From: Neurospora tetrasperma FGSC 2508
Taxonomy: Eukaryota; Ascomycota; Sordariomycetes; Sordariales; Sordariaceae
Direction: 5' to 3'
NCBI RefSeq assembly: GCF_000213175.1
Contig: NW_009799179.1
Coordinates: 9,452,749-9,516,748 of the forward strand
Length of the DNA stretch: 64,000 bases
Notes under the pieces: generated by a model
Databases searched by the model: none
Told to the model about the DNA's origin: nothing
What the model saw: only the letters and a program-made list of their open reading frames with translations
In this document: positions 8,847 through 20,560 of the stretch, one piece after another
Position numbering within the stretch: the stretch's first letter is position 1
Layout: every line of letters begins with the position of its first letter
Program-made: the position numbers and the translations under genes

Positions 8847-11602
8847 ATGACCGCGCCTACCATGGACTCAACAGGCGACACGGCCGAGCAGGACGATTGG
8901 ACGGACACAACGCATTCTCCATCGGAACTTTCAGAGGGTACCGACTCAGATTCAGAATTACGACGCCTATTATCTTTGCCACCGCACTTCAGATCATATG
9001 AAGCCTACATTGAATATTCCATCGCGAGGTTCGAACCGGAAGGCGTTCCTGAAATTGCGTACGACCGCCTATGCGCAAGTTGTACGGCAGCGTTCAAGAT
9101 AGTAAGCGAAATGGTTACTCAAAGAAACACCGACAGGAAGATCCCCTTTTGCAGCGTCAAGGAGTTCCTGACATCAGCTGCTGAAGGAAACTGCCATGTC
9201 TGTCATTGGCTCATGACTGCGACTTTAAAACAACATGGATGTATTGTATTTTGCAGAACGGCCCAGTCCGTGATCGACCGAGACTACGTCAAAAAGCCTG
9301 ATTCGAGTGTTGATGCACTTGGGTGCGTGGACGCGGCCTTAGAATGGGCCATCCAATTACATACACGAATAACACAATCCGGGGAAGAAACTGAGCTGTC
9401 TATCAGGTCTACTGTTGTGGGAGGTGATGGAAAGATAACCATTGTGTGGTGCATGTTCTTAGACTGGTATTACAACGGAGGTGAGTGTTCACTAACCAAG
9501 CTTCCTGGTAGATGATACAAACGAAAATTTATTTGGCAAATACACAGCATTGGCTGATCATAAATAACTTTCATAGCACGGGGTTTTCCAACTTCTCTCA
9601 GTACGGCAAGCGACGCTAGCTGGAATCAAGCACTCAAATGGATCAAAAACTGCCGCTCGCATCCCCGCTGTAACCCGGTCCAGGTCGCAACTTTGCAAGA
9701 TAATTATCCTGCCCGGCTGCTCGCAGTGGGACTCACCGGAGAGGCGTACGTCAGGCTTTGCGAAACAAGTAGGGATACTTTTTCGAAGGAGCGGTCATAC
9801 ATGACACTCAGTCATTGTTGGGGGAAAAACGGCGTCCCCATTCGTCTCTTGAAGGAAAACTACATCCAGTTCTTGAACGGCATTCAACTTGGCGAGCTAC
9901 CAAACACCTTTCGTCATGCCATCGAACTGACTCGGAAATTGGGGGTTCCCTTCCTCTGGATTGATTCCCTGTGCATCATCCAAAACTCGGCTGAAAACAA
10001 GGACTGGATCCAAGAATCAGCCAAAATGCAACATGTTTACCGGAATTCCTTCCTAAACCTGGCTGCTGGCGCCTCACCAGATTCGAGTGGCGGCTTATAC
10101 TACCGACGAGATCGGCTTTCGGTCAGACCTTGGTTCGTACAATTAGAAGATGATCGTTACTTATTGGCGGCATATAAAAGCGAACACACCGATCCGGAGA
10201 TAACGGAGCTCATTCTATACACTCGTGGATGGGTGCTTCAGGAACAACTCCTAGCACGACGGACCCTTGTTTTTGGTAAAAAGGAGCTATATTGGGAATG
10301 CTTAACGTGCCAAGCAAGTGAATCTTTTCCCGACACGATTGAAAGACCTTTCTCCTTCTATTATAAGATATTCCCACATGACTGGGAAAGTCTCCTTAAC
10401 GGCAGGCTAGTTGACTCAAACCGGCGGAGGGCGTGGATGCTCTTACTAGGGACATACTCTAAAAGGTCTCTGACCGAGCCTTCAGATAGGCTTGTGGCTA
10501 TATCCGGGCTCGCAGAGCAGCTAAGCAGCACATGGAGTGGTATAGCCTATCTTGCCGGATTGTGGTCATATCGCCTCATTCAACAGCTTTTGTGGATTGG
10601 CGGAAACGAATACGGCCAGAAACACACAGACATAGCCCCTTCATGGTCTTGGGCCTAAGTCATTCAAGACTGTCAACCTGAAATGGCCATGTGTGTAGGC
10701 GTGTATGATGACCCAGGACCTGTGGATGTTTTGGCTGAGGTCCTGGATGCCAAAGTAACTCCCAGAAATACGACAAGTCCTTTTGGGCCAGTTGCTTGTG
10801 GCGCAAGCATTAGGATAAGGAGTCCCGTTGTTCGAGCTAGAATAACCGAACCTCCGGACGAAAACATGGATGGCTCGTGCCACTTAGAACTCAAGGAGTA
10901 CGGTGACACGACGGAGCTTACATTCGAGGAATTTAATGTTGCTTGGGACGACAATAATGACGCCAAGGGTGCTATACAATATGCCTACTTAGCACCAATG
11001 CAGATTGAAACTCAGGATGTCGAAAGGGTGTGGCTGTATGGACTGGTCCTTGAGAGACGGAAGCCCATATGCATCCCTGTGAACCTCGGTTTCAAAGGGC
11101 TGGGTTCTTTTCGTTACTCTATGGCGAACTTTACCCCTATGTTCGTGCTTCTGACGACGACTCGGATGACGACAGTGATGACGGACTTGATGAACACTCT
11201 CCCAATGGTATGGATAATCGTCCTTCACGTCCATCTCTTGAGGGCAATAATGAAGAGGATGTCTACAAATACCACAGGTGGCGGTTTCAAAGGTATCTGC
11301 ACGAGCTGGTCAAGGAAGGATTGTTTTGGGACATCGACGCATGGTTTGCTGAAAGAGTTGGAGAAGGACCGGAAGAGCGCATGAGATACTTGAAGAACGA
11401 CCCATATGTTAACGGCCCTCCGTTGAATACTAATCTGGAGGACCGGTATCCCCCGAAAGTAGAACGGAGATTCAGCCCCAACATCTTGGCTTTTCTCAGA
11501 GCCATTGCCCGAATTGCCCGGGCCAACAAGGCAAACGGGATTCCAGATCCAGTACTCGGAATGGGCGAAGGGAATGGATTTTACACGTACGAGATTGTGT
11601 AA
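8847..11602 (+). pseudogene. HET-domain (heterokaryon incompatibility) gene, broken
   Basis: Exon 1 (8847-9480) and exon 2 (from 9577, intron 96 nt) give 571 residues up to a TAA at 10656. The three HET blocks are present: YMTLSHCWG (about residue 288), LGVPFLWIDSLCIIQ with the following YRNSFLNLAAGAS, and TRGWVLQEQLLARRTLVFG. HET domains act in non-self recognition and trigger cell death on fusion. The TAA falls right after APSWSWA, where family members continue with Ser. The same frame stays open beyond it (VLAEVLDAKVTP, then YGLVLERR). Between 11054 and 11085 a one-base shift moves the frame to RFQRAGFFSLLYGE and an Asp-rich C-terminal region ending at 11602. Either the gene is dead, or a C-terminally truncated product is made, or the assembly has errors. 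The shorter CDS would be 8847-10658. Confidence 0.75.
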
Positions 11603-13347
11603 AGGCTGAAGCGCTGGGACTTTGTTAGTGTTATTGCTTGATTTTTTTCTTTGTTTTCTCTCGATTCAGTATTGAAGTGTTTTTGGTCCCAGAGATTTCT
11701 GTTGAAGCAGACTACCGTCTCGGCAGTCGATCCACACATGGACCTCAGTCATGTATATATATATCGAGAGTCTCCCTCTCATCATTCACCTACTCTCCTT
11801 TTGCTCTTTAGTCAATCAATCAAGGAATTCTCTTGCCGATCCTCTGCCCTAAATTCCCTGTGCCCACTCATGTGCTCCAACATTCTTCACCAAGACTTCT
11901 GCAACCCGCGAAGCCTGCGACGCAAAAGCAAGGGAGCTCGTCAGCGGTGGAGAAGTTGTCCCAGTCGACGGAGGAGAGAGAGCGGCATTGTCTACTTGAA
12001 CCCCGCCTGCCAGTACTTGGGCCACTGCGGTATGGCAGACGGTTGCCCATAAAACGGCGCATTATATTGGTTGCCGGCGGTGTTGTTATTCGTTTGATAC
12101 CCTGCGCCCATATTTAAGTTCATAAACCCGCGTCCACCATTTTGACAGGGAAGCACTCCAATACGCTTGTCATGATGCCGCTGGAATCGATGGGCCCTAG
12201 GTACCGGGACGAAGTTCCAACGTGAGTGCCCCGTGACCCCTGTTGACGTGGCTTCTGAGTGTGGACGTTTGTGGCTAATCATCGTGGACGGGTCGTAGGT
12301 TTCGGCGACCACCTCAAGACGGAATTAATGCGTTAGGCTTGGCGCCGGTGATGAAGTCTCCGGTTCTGGCTGTTCCTAGGGAGCCCAACCCCAGTCCCAG
12401 AAAAGCCAATAGGACTCGTAAAGAACAGTGGCGCTGACAGTGGCGCACAAATTCCAGTTGACGAAATATCCTACAACTCGCGGATTTCGAGCCGGGAAGA
12501 GAAGCTTCCGTTTGTGATAGCCCTCATGGCGAGGCAAGGTACGCAAACCCTTTCTGCCCAGCCTCGAGTAGAGCCTCGCGGTTAGACTTTGTCTTATGGT
12601 CAAGTTGCCGTGCACAGAGGAGACTGACCGCGATTGCAGGGTATGACTTGGCACTGATGGACGAAACGCGAAAAGTGCTGGAGAAAACAGGCAAGCCTAC
12701 CGTCCTCAGAACCGGACGAAGAATGTATAACTGAGTGGGCTTGCCTCTGGAAGAGCGAAATGAGATGAGGCGATGCCCTTTGGGGATGGCACTGTGATGG
12801 CGTTGACAGCTTCGTTACTTGTATTAGTATTTGTTTCATCTGTGTATTCGGGTAGATAAAACATTTCTCAGTGGTTTCTTTCGGGCATTGCTCGGTTTAT
12901 CATTCGAAGCAGTCCCGTGGTTGTGCGGAGTGATCGATACCTCTAGCTCTCGATTATTGTTCATGGCCAAGGCAAACGGGCATTGCGAAATGCGAAGAAC
13001 AACTTCCACCGCATTATGTCCAGTGCGCGGATGAGGAAACAAATGATGGGTGTCACGGCACGTAGATTTTGGCAAGTGAGTGGCATCAGCTACTCTGACA
13101 AGTGTAATAAATAACTAACGATGGGGAGTAAGAAGGAAGAAGAAGGAGTGCATGTCTGATTGCACGAAATACAGCAAGAATCGGGAAGTGGGTCCAGAAG
13201 GTTGAAAGTGAAGATCGCACAAGTGAATACAGCAATGGAGAGTGAGACAAGGGGGTATGTAGCCACTCAGAAAGCATGGCTTGAAGCTAGGAGGCATTGA
13301 ATTCCTTGGTGGTATAAGAGCCATGAAGGACCGAATTTGGATTTGCG
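11603..13347. other. Interval downstream of the HET gene
   Basis: Apart from the orphan peptide at 11992-12123 I find no recognisable gene. Several minus-strand frames between 12376 and 13075 are open but resemble nothing known to me. A CT-rich stretch at 11760-11830 follows a short TA run. Confidence 0.35.
11992..12123 (-). pseudogene. Orphan Gly/Asn/Gln-rich peptide resembling an NLR amyloid motif
   Basis: Read on minus from an ATG at 12123, the peptide starts MNLNMGAGYQTNNNTAGNQY and continues to NAPFYG, then AIPQWPKYWQAGFK and a stop (43 residues). Its first 26 residues resemble the N-terminus of the NLR at 29522: 15 of 25 aligned positions are identical (N-N, G-G, Q, NNN, AG, QYN, YG). 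Gly/Asn/Gln repeats of this kind serve as amyloid-forming signalling motifs in fungal NLRs and their effectors. No NB-ARC or effector domain adjoins it, so I read it as an orphan first exon or a detached motif. The frame is open upstream to 12312, so the true start is uncertain. Confidence 0.5.
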
Positions 13348-13422
13348 CTCCAGGGGGCACCAATAGGAAATAGAAGGTCGTATGCGGACTAAAGGACGAG
13401 AAGAACTGGCATGGTGATTCGA
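13348..13422 (-). repeat. Right arm of the 75-bp inverted repeat
   Basis: Reverse complement of 7969-8044 (core ATAGAAGGTCGTATGCGGAC on plus). Its outer end meets the point where the BRCT coding fragment loses similarity to its family, so the repeat marks a rearrangement breakpoint. Confidence 0.75.
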
Positions 13423-13832
13423 AGGGTTTCATCTCCCATTCTTTCTCGAGGGCGATGAAATCGATGTCGGCATCTTCTACCCAGAGCTTTCGGATGGCTT
13501 CGATCCAGCCGGCGGCCATGGCCTTGACGTCGGGACGCTCCTTCGCGACATGGCGGTACTTGGGGGTATCGTAATCGCCGACAATGAGATGGGTACAATC
13601 GGGGGTGAGGTCGTGTTTGTGCTTGCCGCCGAGTTCATCGGTTTTGCTGGCGATGTCATTCTGTTGATTCAAGAGTCAGTTGGCTGTCAAAAGCGAGAGA
13701 GTCAGGAAATCAGTTACTGTACCCTTAGTTCTGGAGAGACGCTGGTGCAGCACACGACGAGACGCCCTTGAGAGGATGGGAGGGATCAAAGAGGACGTTA
13801 TCGGGGTCTGACGATGGCGATCCGGCGCTCAT
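13418..13832 (-). pseudogene. Truncated first BRCT domain of a Dpb11/Rad4/TopBP1-like gene
   Basis: Exon 1 starts at 13832 (MSAGSPSSDPDNVLFDPSHP), shifts frame by one base after LKGV, and continues VVCCTSVSPELR to a donor at 13722. After a 62-nt intron, exon 2 (13660 on) reads NDIASKTDELGGKHKHDLTP, THLIVGDYDTPKYRHVAKER and AAGWIEAIRKLWVEDADID. This is the N-terminal BRCT repeat of the replication-checkpoint scaffold known as Dpb11 in budding yeast and Rad4/Cut5 in fission yeast. The rest of that gene (several further BRCT repeats) is absent. Similarity ends at the 75-bp inverted repeat. I infer a non-functional duplicated fragment; the full gene should be elsewhere in the genome. Confidence 0.7.
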
Positions 13833-14402
13833 TTTGTCGCATTGGTTGTCCTGTTGAAGAATTGAAGCAACCTAGCTGATGTTCATACGGGAACTCCAGC
13901 TGGTGGACCGCGAACACCTCTACGGCTTGCAGGCAGTGCACTTTACCACTAACACAGCACCGCGTCGCGTGGGCACCTGACTGCGAGGACCCCTGCACCT
14001 AGAACCTCATTGTGCGACTTTGTAAGTGTACACAGTAGGCAGAATCCCCGGGTTAGGGTTATTATGACGGCTGAGGGGCCCGTGCGCGCTTCCAAGGGCG
14101 TGCCTCGCCCTACGGCCACGGTCCCGTCTACCATAGCTCCAATTCGCATGCGTCTCGTCTTCCGTCCCGACTTTGTAACAGACAAGCCACCGACTAACAA
14201 CCACCGACACTCGGAAGCCTCATTTACCTATCCATTTGTTTCTCCATATACTCCCAAGTCGGGCAAATCTCACAAACTCTCTCCAATTTCGCGACATCCA
14301 TCACTCCACACCTTGCTGGACAGGTCCTGCTACTTATTTTCTGTTCTAGCCATGTAAGGTGCCCTTCTTCCTTCCATCCCCTTGGGCTTCTAGACTAACT
14401 CC
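13833..14402. other. Intergenic
   Basis: No gene seen. It separates the BRCT fragment from the 3' end of the GH71 gene. Confidence 0.4.
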
Positions 14403-17400
14403 CTACCTTTTCCTGGTACAGGCATTGATGATTTTCTGAACCTTCTTGTCATTCTCACTAAAGATTTTGCCGAGCTTTGCAACGGCAGAGTCAGGCATGG
14501 CCTTGCGTGCTTTGCCAGCATCCGCCAAGCTCTTCTCGGACCTTGTACCTCCTACGAATCCCATCAACATGCCCATGATGGCAAAGGGCGCCGACCCCGG
14601 GTCCTCGACAATGTCATAGGCAGTCATTCCCACGCTGCCCGCAACGTCGATAAGGGTAATGATGCGTGCGATCATGGCCATTCCACCAAACAGGGCTCCG
14701 CCAATCTCGCCAATGATGGGGATCACCATCAACACGATGCTCAGGATGAACGTGATGAGATTCTTCTTGTTTTGCTTGATGATATCGGAACCCGTCTTCT
14801 TGATGCCGTTCATGGCGTCAACGGCTTGTTGTAGCATGAAAACGGGCATGCTGGCCGCCGTGACAATGTCTGCGCTATCGACTTCGTTGGTGTGGGTAGC
14901 CACCAGAAAGTGCCCGGTTAGCAGGCTGTCAACCAGACTTGTCATGTTGGCCATGGCCGCCTCCATCACCACTTTGGGGTTGGGGACCTCGATCTGTTGG
15001 TAGGTAAAGGTAGGTACCCAATGTCAGCGCTTGTCTCTTCGACGTGCAAGTTTGGTTTCAACACTTACTTTGTCCTTGTCGATAGCTATAGGAAAGTTAC
15101 TCATGCTCGTGACCTTCGGTTTGCAGAGCTTTGGTCTATTGCCCGTGCGGATATGAGCTCCATCGTCACCATACATGTCGTCGTCGCACTGTTTCTCAAG
15201 TTTCCACTCGCCGAAAGTGATCCATTCCTTCGCTATTCCCAGTTTCTCGTCGACCTCGGCATAAAACCCCTTTGCATCACGCAAGGTATAGTCGATGTGC
15301 CAGTTATCAACCGGGAGCCTCTCCAAGACGATGTACTGACAACCCTGTTTGTCCGAGTACTTCTTTCCGTTTATCGACACCACACAGTCAAAGTACTTGA
15401 GTCCGGGCGACTTCATACTTCCTGGATGGGCGAACTTCTCCAGCTGCGGGCCGACGCTCTCCCTGATATATTTTTCATAAGTGGAAAACAGCTTATCATA
15501 TCCCTTGAGGCTCTCTCGATACTCGCTTCCGATGCCCAAAAGCGTCTGGAGCAGGATCTCCAGCGCCCATTGATTCCAGCATATGGAAGGAATCGACCCG
15601 GTGTCAACCGCGTTAACAAGATCGTCCAACGTCCGCGGCGCCTTGTCGGGATCGCAGCTTAGCGCCTCGATGGGCGTGAAATCCATGTACTCTCCCTCAA
15701 TCGGGTCATAGTCTGGGCCCCAGCCCTCGTCGTCGTCGTACACGCCATCATCGAAGCAAATGTCAGTTGGGCAGTAACCACGCTGACAGGCGAAGCCACA
15801 GAGGCCATAGTCGAGCAGGCCAGGCAGAGACTTCATGCTGGCCCTGGATGGTATGGTGGGGTCAAGGATGTTGGCAAATCCCTTCTCGATTTCACAGACG
15901 CACACCCAGAACGGGCAGTACCCATGGCTGCAGCTGAATTTACAAAGCTGCTCAAAGCGTTCTTCTCCTCCCCGCGCCCTGCCGGAATCACAATATTGGG
16001 GTTCGAAAAGAGAGGCCGGCCGCACTGCAAGTGCCACCTTCTTGGTGGAGCAGTAGTCGGAAAAGTCGGAGCAGTTGCCGTAGTTGCACGCAAAGGAACA
16101 AAGCCCCGACACACTTTCGTCCATGTTGCTCGTGGGATAGCCCTGGACGCCCGTCGGCTTTGGCAGAGTAGGGGGCTTGCCCAGTCGAGAGCAGACACAG
16201 GCGGTCTTGGGACAGTATCCCAACGAGCACGTGAACTCGCAGAGGTCTTTGACGAGTTCCATGCCCGTCCCGTTGACACAGACAGCCTGGCTGATGTCTG
16301 CCGCTTGCGCGTTAATGGCCGACGGGGCTACCGCACCAGCCACATACGCGTTGTGGTTTGTGAACCCGTTCCATTCTCCGCAGGATTCGCCGCGCCGTGG
16401 TTCGCCGTTGATGACCAGGACTGTCTTGCCTCTCGTGATGGTAATCTGGACTGGCCCCTCGAACCCATTGCCGCATTCACCTAGATACATGCCGGGCTCG
16501 TCGTTGTCGGGACCCTGGTAGACCTTGCAGTCCTTCATCCTACCGCCAACGCTGCAGGCGACCTTGTCTGGCTTGCCGTTCAGCAATGCAGTAAAATGGA
16601 TCTTGTCGTCCAGTTCCCCTTCGGGGGTGAATTCCTGTTGCAGCTGAGAAGCGGTATTGACGACCGTTCCGTTATGGTCGCAGTACGCCGGGTTGACCAA
16701 CATATACCACGCCACGGCTCGCTCATAGTCAACCCTGGAGACGTTGTTCTTGTACATGTCGATGACAAACGGCAGGATGTCACGCCAGGCGTCGTGAGGC
16801 AGCGTCCCGTAGTTGAACGGAGCCCTGCCAATGTCGAAGGCTGCCATGGCGTGCTTTCGAACCGGGCCGATGTAGTGAGACTCGCCGTAGTCGTTCCACG
16901 AGATAATCTGGATGAACTCGGGCTGCCACCACTGCGCCTGGATCCAACGGTCACCCCACGCTCGGTCACCACGCCAGATCCAGTTCTTGTTGTACCCGGG
17001 CAGATTGGTGTAGAACCACGGCGAAACCGGCATCATGTACGGCTTTCCGTTCAGGTACTGGGCGTACGAAGCATCCGTGTACGTGTACATGTCCCAGTCT
17101 CCCCAGGCCCATGCCGCCCATGAAAAGAGCCCGTCAGCGACCCCGCCTCCGGCAGCCATCGCCTTCATGGCCCCAAAAGAAGACCAGTCGGGCATGAAGA
17201 AGCAGGGCGTTTGTCTCTTGATGTCGATCCAGTCGTCGGCCCGGTCGGGCCCTTCAAAAGTCGAGACAAAAGGCTTGCCGTTGTGGTGGAAATAGGCGCT
17301 GCTCGAACCATACTTGGTGATGTATTCCATCACCGTTTCCTTGGGCCAAGGCCCGTTGCCGGCGTAGTCGAACGAGAAGAAGAGCTGCATGCCCTCACTC

Positions 17401-17746
17401 GCGGCGGCGGAAAACGCGGCCGAGAGCGACTTCTCGTTGGTCGCTTCGCCGTAGGCCATGTTCAAGGCGAAGGCGTCAATGTGTGCCTTCTTGGCTTGAC
17501 GCATGTCATCCAGCCAGTCGCTTGTTGTGTAATTCTCGGTATTGCCAACCTTTAAGGACACACACACAAAGTTAGCATCACAGCTGGGCTGGGCTTGATT
17601 TTGTAAACATTCAATGCAATGGGCCAGAATGCATCAATGGGGGCGGACTGGAATCTCGTTCATACCATAAAGTGGGCAAACACAGCTTTTGCCGTGACCT
17701 GAGTCACGGTGGCGGCGACAGCCACCGCCAGAGGTAACCACCGCAT
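14403..17746 (-). CDS. GH71 alpha-1,3-glucanase (mutanase) with Cys-rich repeats and a chitinase-like C-terminal region
   Basis: Three exons, 17746-17666, 17549-15069 and 14993-14403, encode 1050 residues, well above a plain mutanase. A signal peptide (MRWLPLAVAVAATVTQVTA) is followed by the GH71 start KAVFAHFM-VGNTENYTTSDW. The active-site region includes QIISWNDYGESHYIGP at about residues 241-256. GH71 enzymes hydrolyse alpha-1,3-glucan of fungal walls. About residues 445-640 hold four Cys-rich units of the form LCxFxCxxGxCxxxxxxC (for example LCEFTCSLGYCPKTACVC). The last 400 residues resemble, from memory, the C-terminal region of killer-toxin-like GH18 chitinases: SICWNQWALEILL, YFDCVVSINGKK, a VPNPK motif and a long apolar segment at about 935-985 (ITFILSIVLMVIPIIGEIGG onward). 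The gene is divergent from the orphan at 19523. All frames are intact. The role of the C-terminus is unknown; an antifungal or wall-remodelling function is inferred. Confidence 0.85.
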
Positions 17747-19522
17747 GACGTTGCAAGCTTTGCCGGTGATTTGGGTTCCAAGGCCAAGGTAGCGGCGTGT
17801 GTAGGTAAGGAAAGAGAAGGGTCGATAAGATGAGTGAACCAGCTATCTCTCAGCGAGGAGTGAGTGTCTGCGAGCAACCTTTGGTACATGTAGAGTTGTC
17901 TCTTTCTATGGTTTATGAAGTTCTTGTTCGACGCAGGCAACGCAACAAGACCCAGTCCCAGTTCTGGATGCCTCTGGGATATGCTCCGATCATCAACCGA
18001 GTTGTTACCTAGGTCTGCTCCCACCTGCCTCCTTGTCGGACTGCGGACGGATAGAACGCACGGAAGCGTTGCCGGAGCCGCCCACGTTGGAAAGTCTCGA
18101 CTCTCGAGATAGTCGCCTACGACCTTGAACCCGACTAGACCTCTCTTCTAGGAAGTAGTCGGGGCAAGTCACCAACATGATACCTCTAGGCTTAGGTAGG
18201 TAGGTAGGTTCCTTCCCATGTTTGCAGAGTTTTCGAAGATGTGTGCTTCATCACATGAAAATCACACCATTCCAGGGTCCCGAAGGATCTACTAACAACT
18301 TTACAATGTAGTATATGCACGCTCGTCAAACGATAACTCACGGCCCGGGCTTCCCAACTTGGTTGGTGACATGGAAGGCAGTGGCAACTAGGTATGTCCC
18401 TCTTAGGGGTGCATGTACCTACCCACTTGGGGTCGCTTAAAAAGTTCCAGTCCCGGCGGAACGGTTGTTGGTACAGGGTGGTATTGTAATGGCTGCACGT
18501 TGGGTCGTATACTCTAAACCGTTGCGGTTACCACCTACCGAGAGATACCCTTGCTCCCGTGCTGCCCAGCGCTACCAGACCCCTACCTGGAGGTGTTTTG
18601 CCTAGAGGTGGTTAGAAAGGCGCGATGGTGTTCATATCCACGACCAGGAAAAAGGCCAAAATTAAAGTCAGGATTGGGACCCCTAGTGTGTTGGTGCACT
18701 TGCTAATGTAAACTACATGTAGAAACCCAGGCTTCGATGAGAATCTAGAGGTATGCATGCCTCTAGGTAGAGGTACCTACCCTGATGAGGGCCTATTGCA
18801 CCTGACAAACACACGGAGCGGAGCGGGCCAGTAGTCTCCAGGATTTGACATGATCCTAAAGTGTCACCGTTGATGGTGATATATCAACAAAGTCAGGTAG
18901 GTACCTCTACCTCTGTTTCTGCCGGGGCAACTCACTGAGTAGATGTAGCTTACCTCTACCTACACCGGGCTCTCTGAACATGCCCGTGGACATACATGTA
19001 TTCTACGGACTACGGTAACTTGATTTTGGTTGGAACATCTCGCACCAGACATGCAAACGCCTGGACTTCTCGCTAAATCATCATATGCGCTTTCAAGGCG
19101 AACGATGAGACGTGCCGGTTTATCCGCGCGCATACACACGCGAAGGCAATGTACCCACGGATACCGTGTTCAAGATTGTGGGTGTGCAGATACTTTTAGA
19201 GGTACCTCCTCTTGTAAGTACGTACTTAGATATCTGGTAGGTACCTAGGTTTAGATGAGAGAAGGTTATTACACATGAGTGTACAATGTGAAAAGGGTTG
19301 AACGGGCGTGCTTGGAATGCTCATAGAATGACCTCTTAACCAACCCCTTTCCCTTTGGCATTCAAACTCCAGACTGGGATGTACATGTCTGGTTGATCTA
19401 CATTCTTTGAACTTCTCGTTTCCTTCAACCTCTACATCCTTCATACATACATACCTCTACCTACCTACCTTAGACAATTCTCTGCAAACAACCTGAACCA
19501 ACCTCCACGCCACACCATCGCA
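17747..19522. other. Divergent promoter region rich in TAGG/TAGAGG motifs
   Basis: This 1.8-kb spacer separates the GH71 gene (-) and the secreted orphan (+), so it must hold both promoters. It contains many AGGTAGGT, GGTAGAGGTACCT and CTACCTCTACC words, notably at 18195-18210, 18752-18780, 18896-18964 and 19235-19252. I see no gene. Confidence 0.5.
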
Positions 19523-20560
19523 ATGCTGGCACGCTCAGCATGGGCCTGGCTTGTCCTCATTGCAGCATGGGCAAGCCTTGTCGCAAGCAAGAGTCCTGCA
19601 GTTGTCTACGAGATGATGTCCGCCTACCACATTTACAACATTGCCTGGTTGTATGAGGGCGCAGACCAGCGGTACATCTATCCTCTCCTCGACAAGGACA
19701 AGGACAAAACGCTATTCGACAAGTCTTACAGGCAGCAGGGGCATCGAGGAAGCCTGGACAAAGGTCAGATGAACTGGGGAGAATTCTGTATGGCTTGGTT
19801 CAAGGACGACCGGTTGAGCCCTGACATGATCCCAGAACTGGATATGAACGATCTCCCGAAAACGGCCAAAGCGCTGTCGCTGGTCTCAGCGCCGTCCTTG
19901 GTGAGGCATGAACTCGCAGCAGGCGTATTCAACAAAAGTTATTATGTATTGCTCAAGGAGTGGATGGACATGGTGCTGAAAGCTCGAAAAAAATTGTAAG
20001 TTCCATGAGACTCATGTCACTCGCACCCAAGATGGGGGACACACCTACCTTGTTTAGAACCTGGAATAATTTGCTGACTCCTTTCGGCCACATATAGAGC
20101 TACAAGCACCATCGCGAAAGATTTGAAAGGCATGGGCCTTGCGAGCGAAAAGGCCGCCGATATTCGACGAGCCGAGTTTTGGCAGATGGAATATCTCGGT
20201 CAAGATATGAAACGTCTGTTCCCTGGGCTCGATATCAAAAGCAGGAAAGTCGATTTTCCCGAGTTCGAAGAACTATATAAAAGAAAGCGCGAGCTCACCG
20301 TTGTTGATGTGCTGGCAACTATTACCAGCCCCCTCAATAAGGCTAAGATGCCAGCAATCCTTGGGTTGCCGGATAATTTCGGCTGGGAGTTGAAGTTCAT
20401 GAATGCGGTACACGACTATGGGGCGTCGACATACGGAGCGAACCCCAAGAGAGATATGGAGAAGAGCGACTGGACGGCACACACCCATCACAGGATGTTG
20501 ATGGCTGTGGAAAGATTCGAGTTGGAGGCGAATGACTATTATGTGTGCGACGATTCATAA
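19523..20560 (+). CDS. Secreted protein of unknown function
   Basis: Two exons (19523-19995 and 20098-20560; intron 102 nt with GTAAGT donor) encode 311 residues. A clear signal peptide (MLARSAWAWLVLIAAWASLV) is followed by a mostly helical, charged mature protein beginning KSPAVVYEMMSAYHIYNIAW. The mature part has only two Cys (EFCMAWF and the C-terminal YYVCDD), so it is not a typical small Cys-rich effector. I do not recognise the family. It is transcribed away from the GH71 gene across a shared 1.8-kb promoter region. Co-regulation with that gene is inferred from position only. Confidence 0.7.

Noticed and set aside
10650-10675. Possible tiny intron removing the TAA in the HET gene
   Set aside because: The only GT...AG pair around the stop would be about 24 nt, below workable intron length in fungi.
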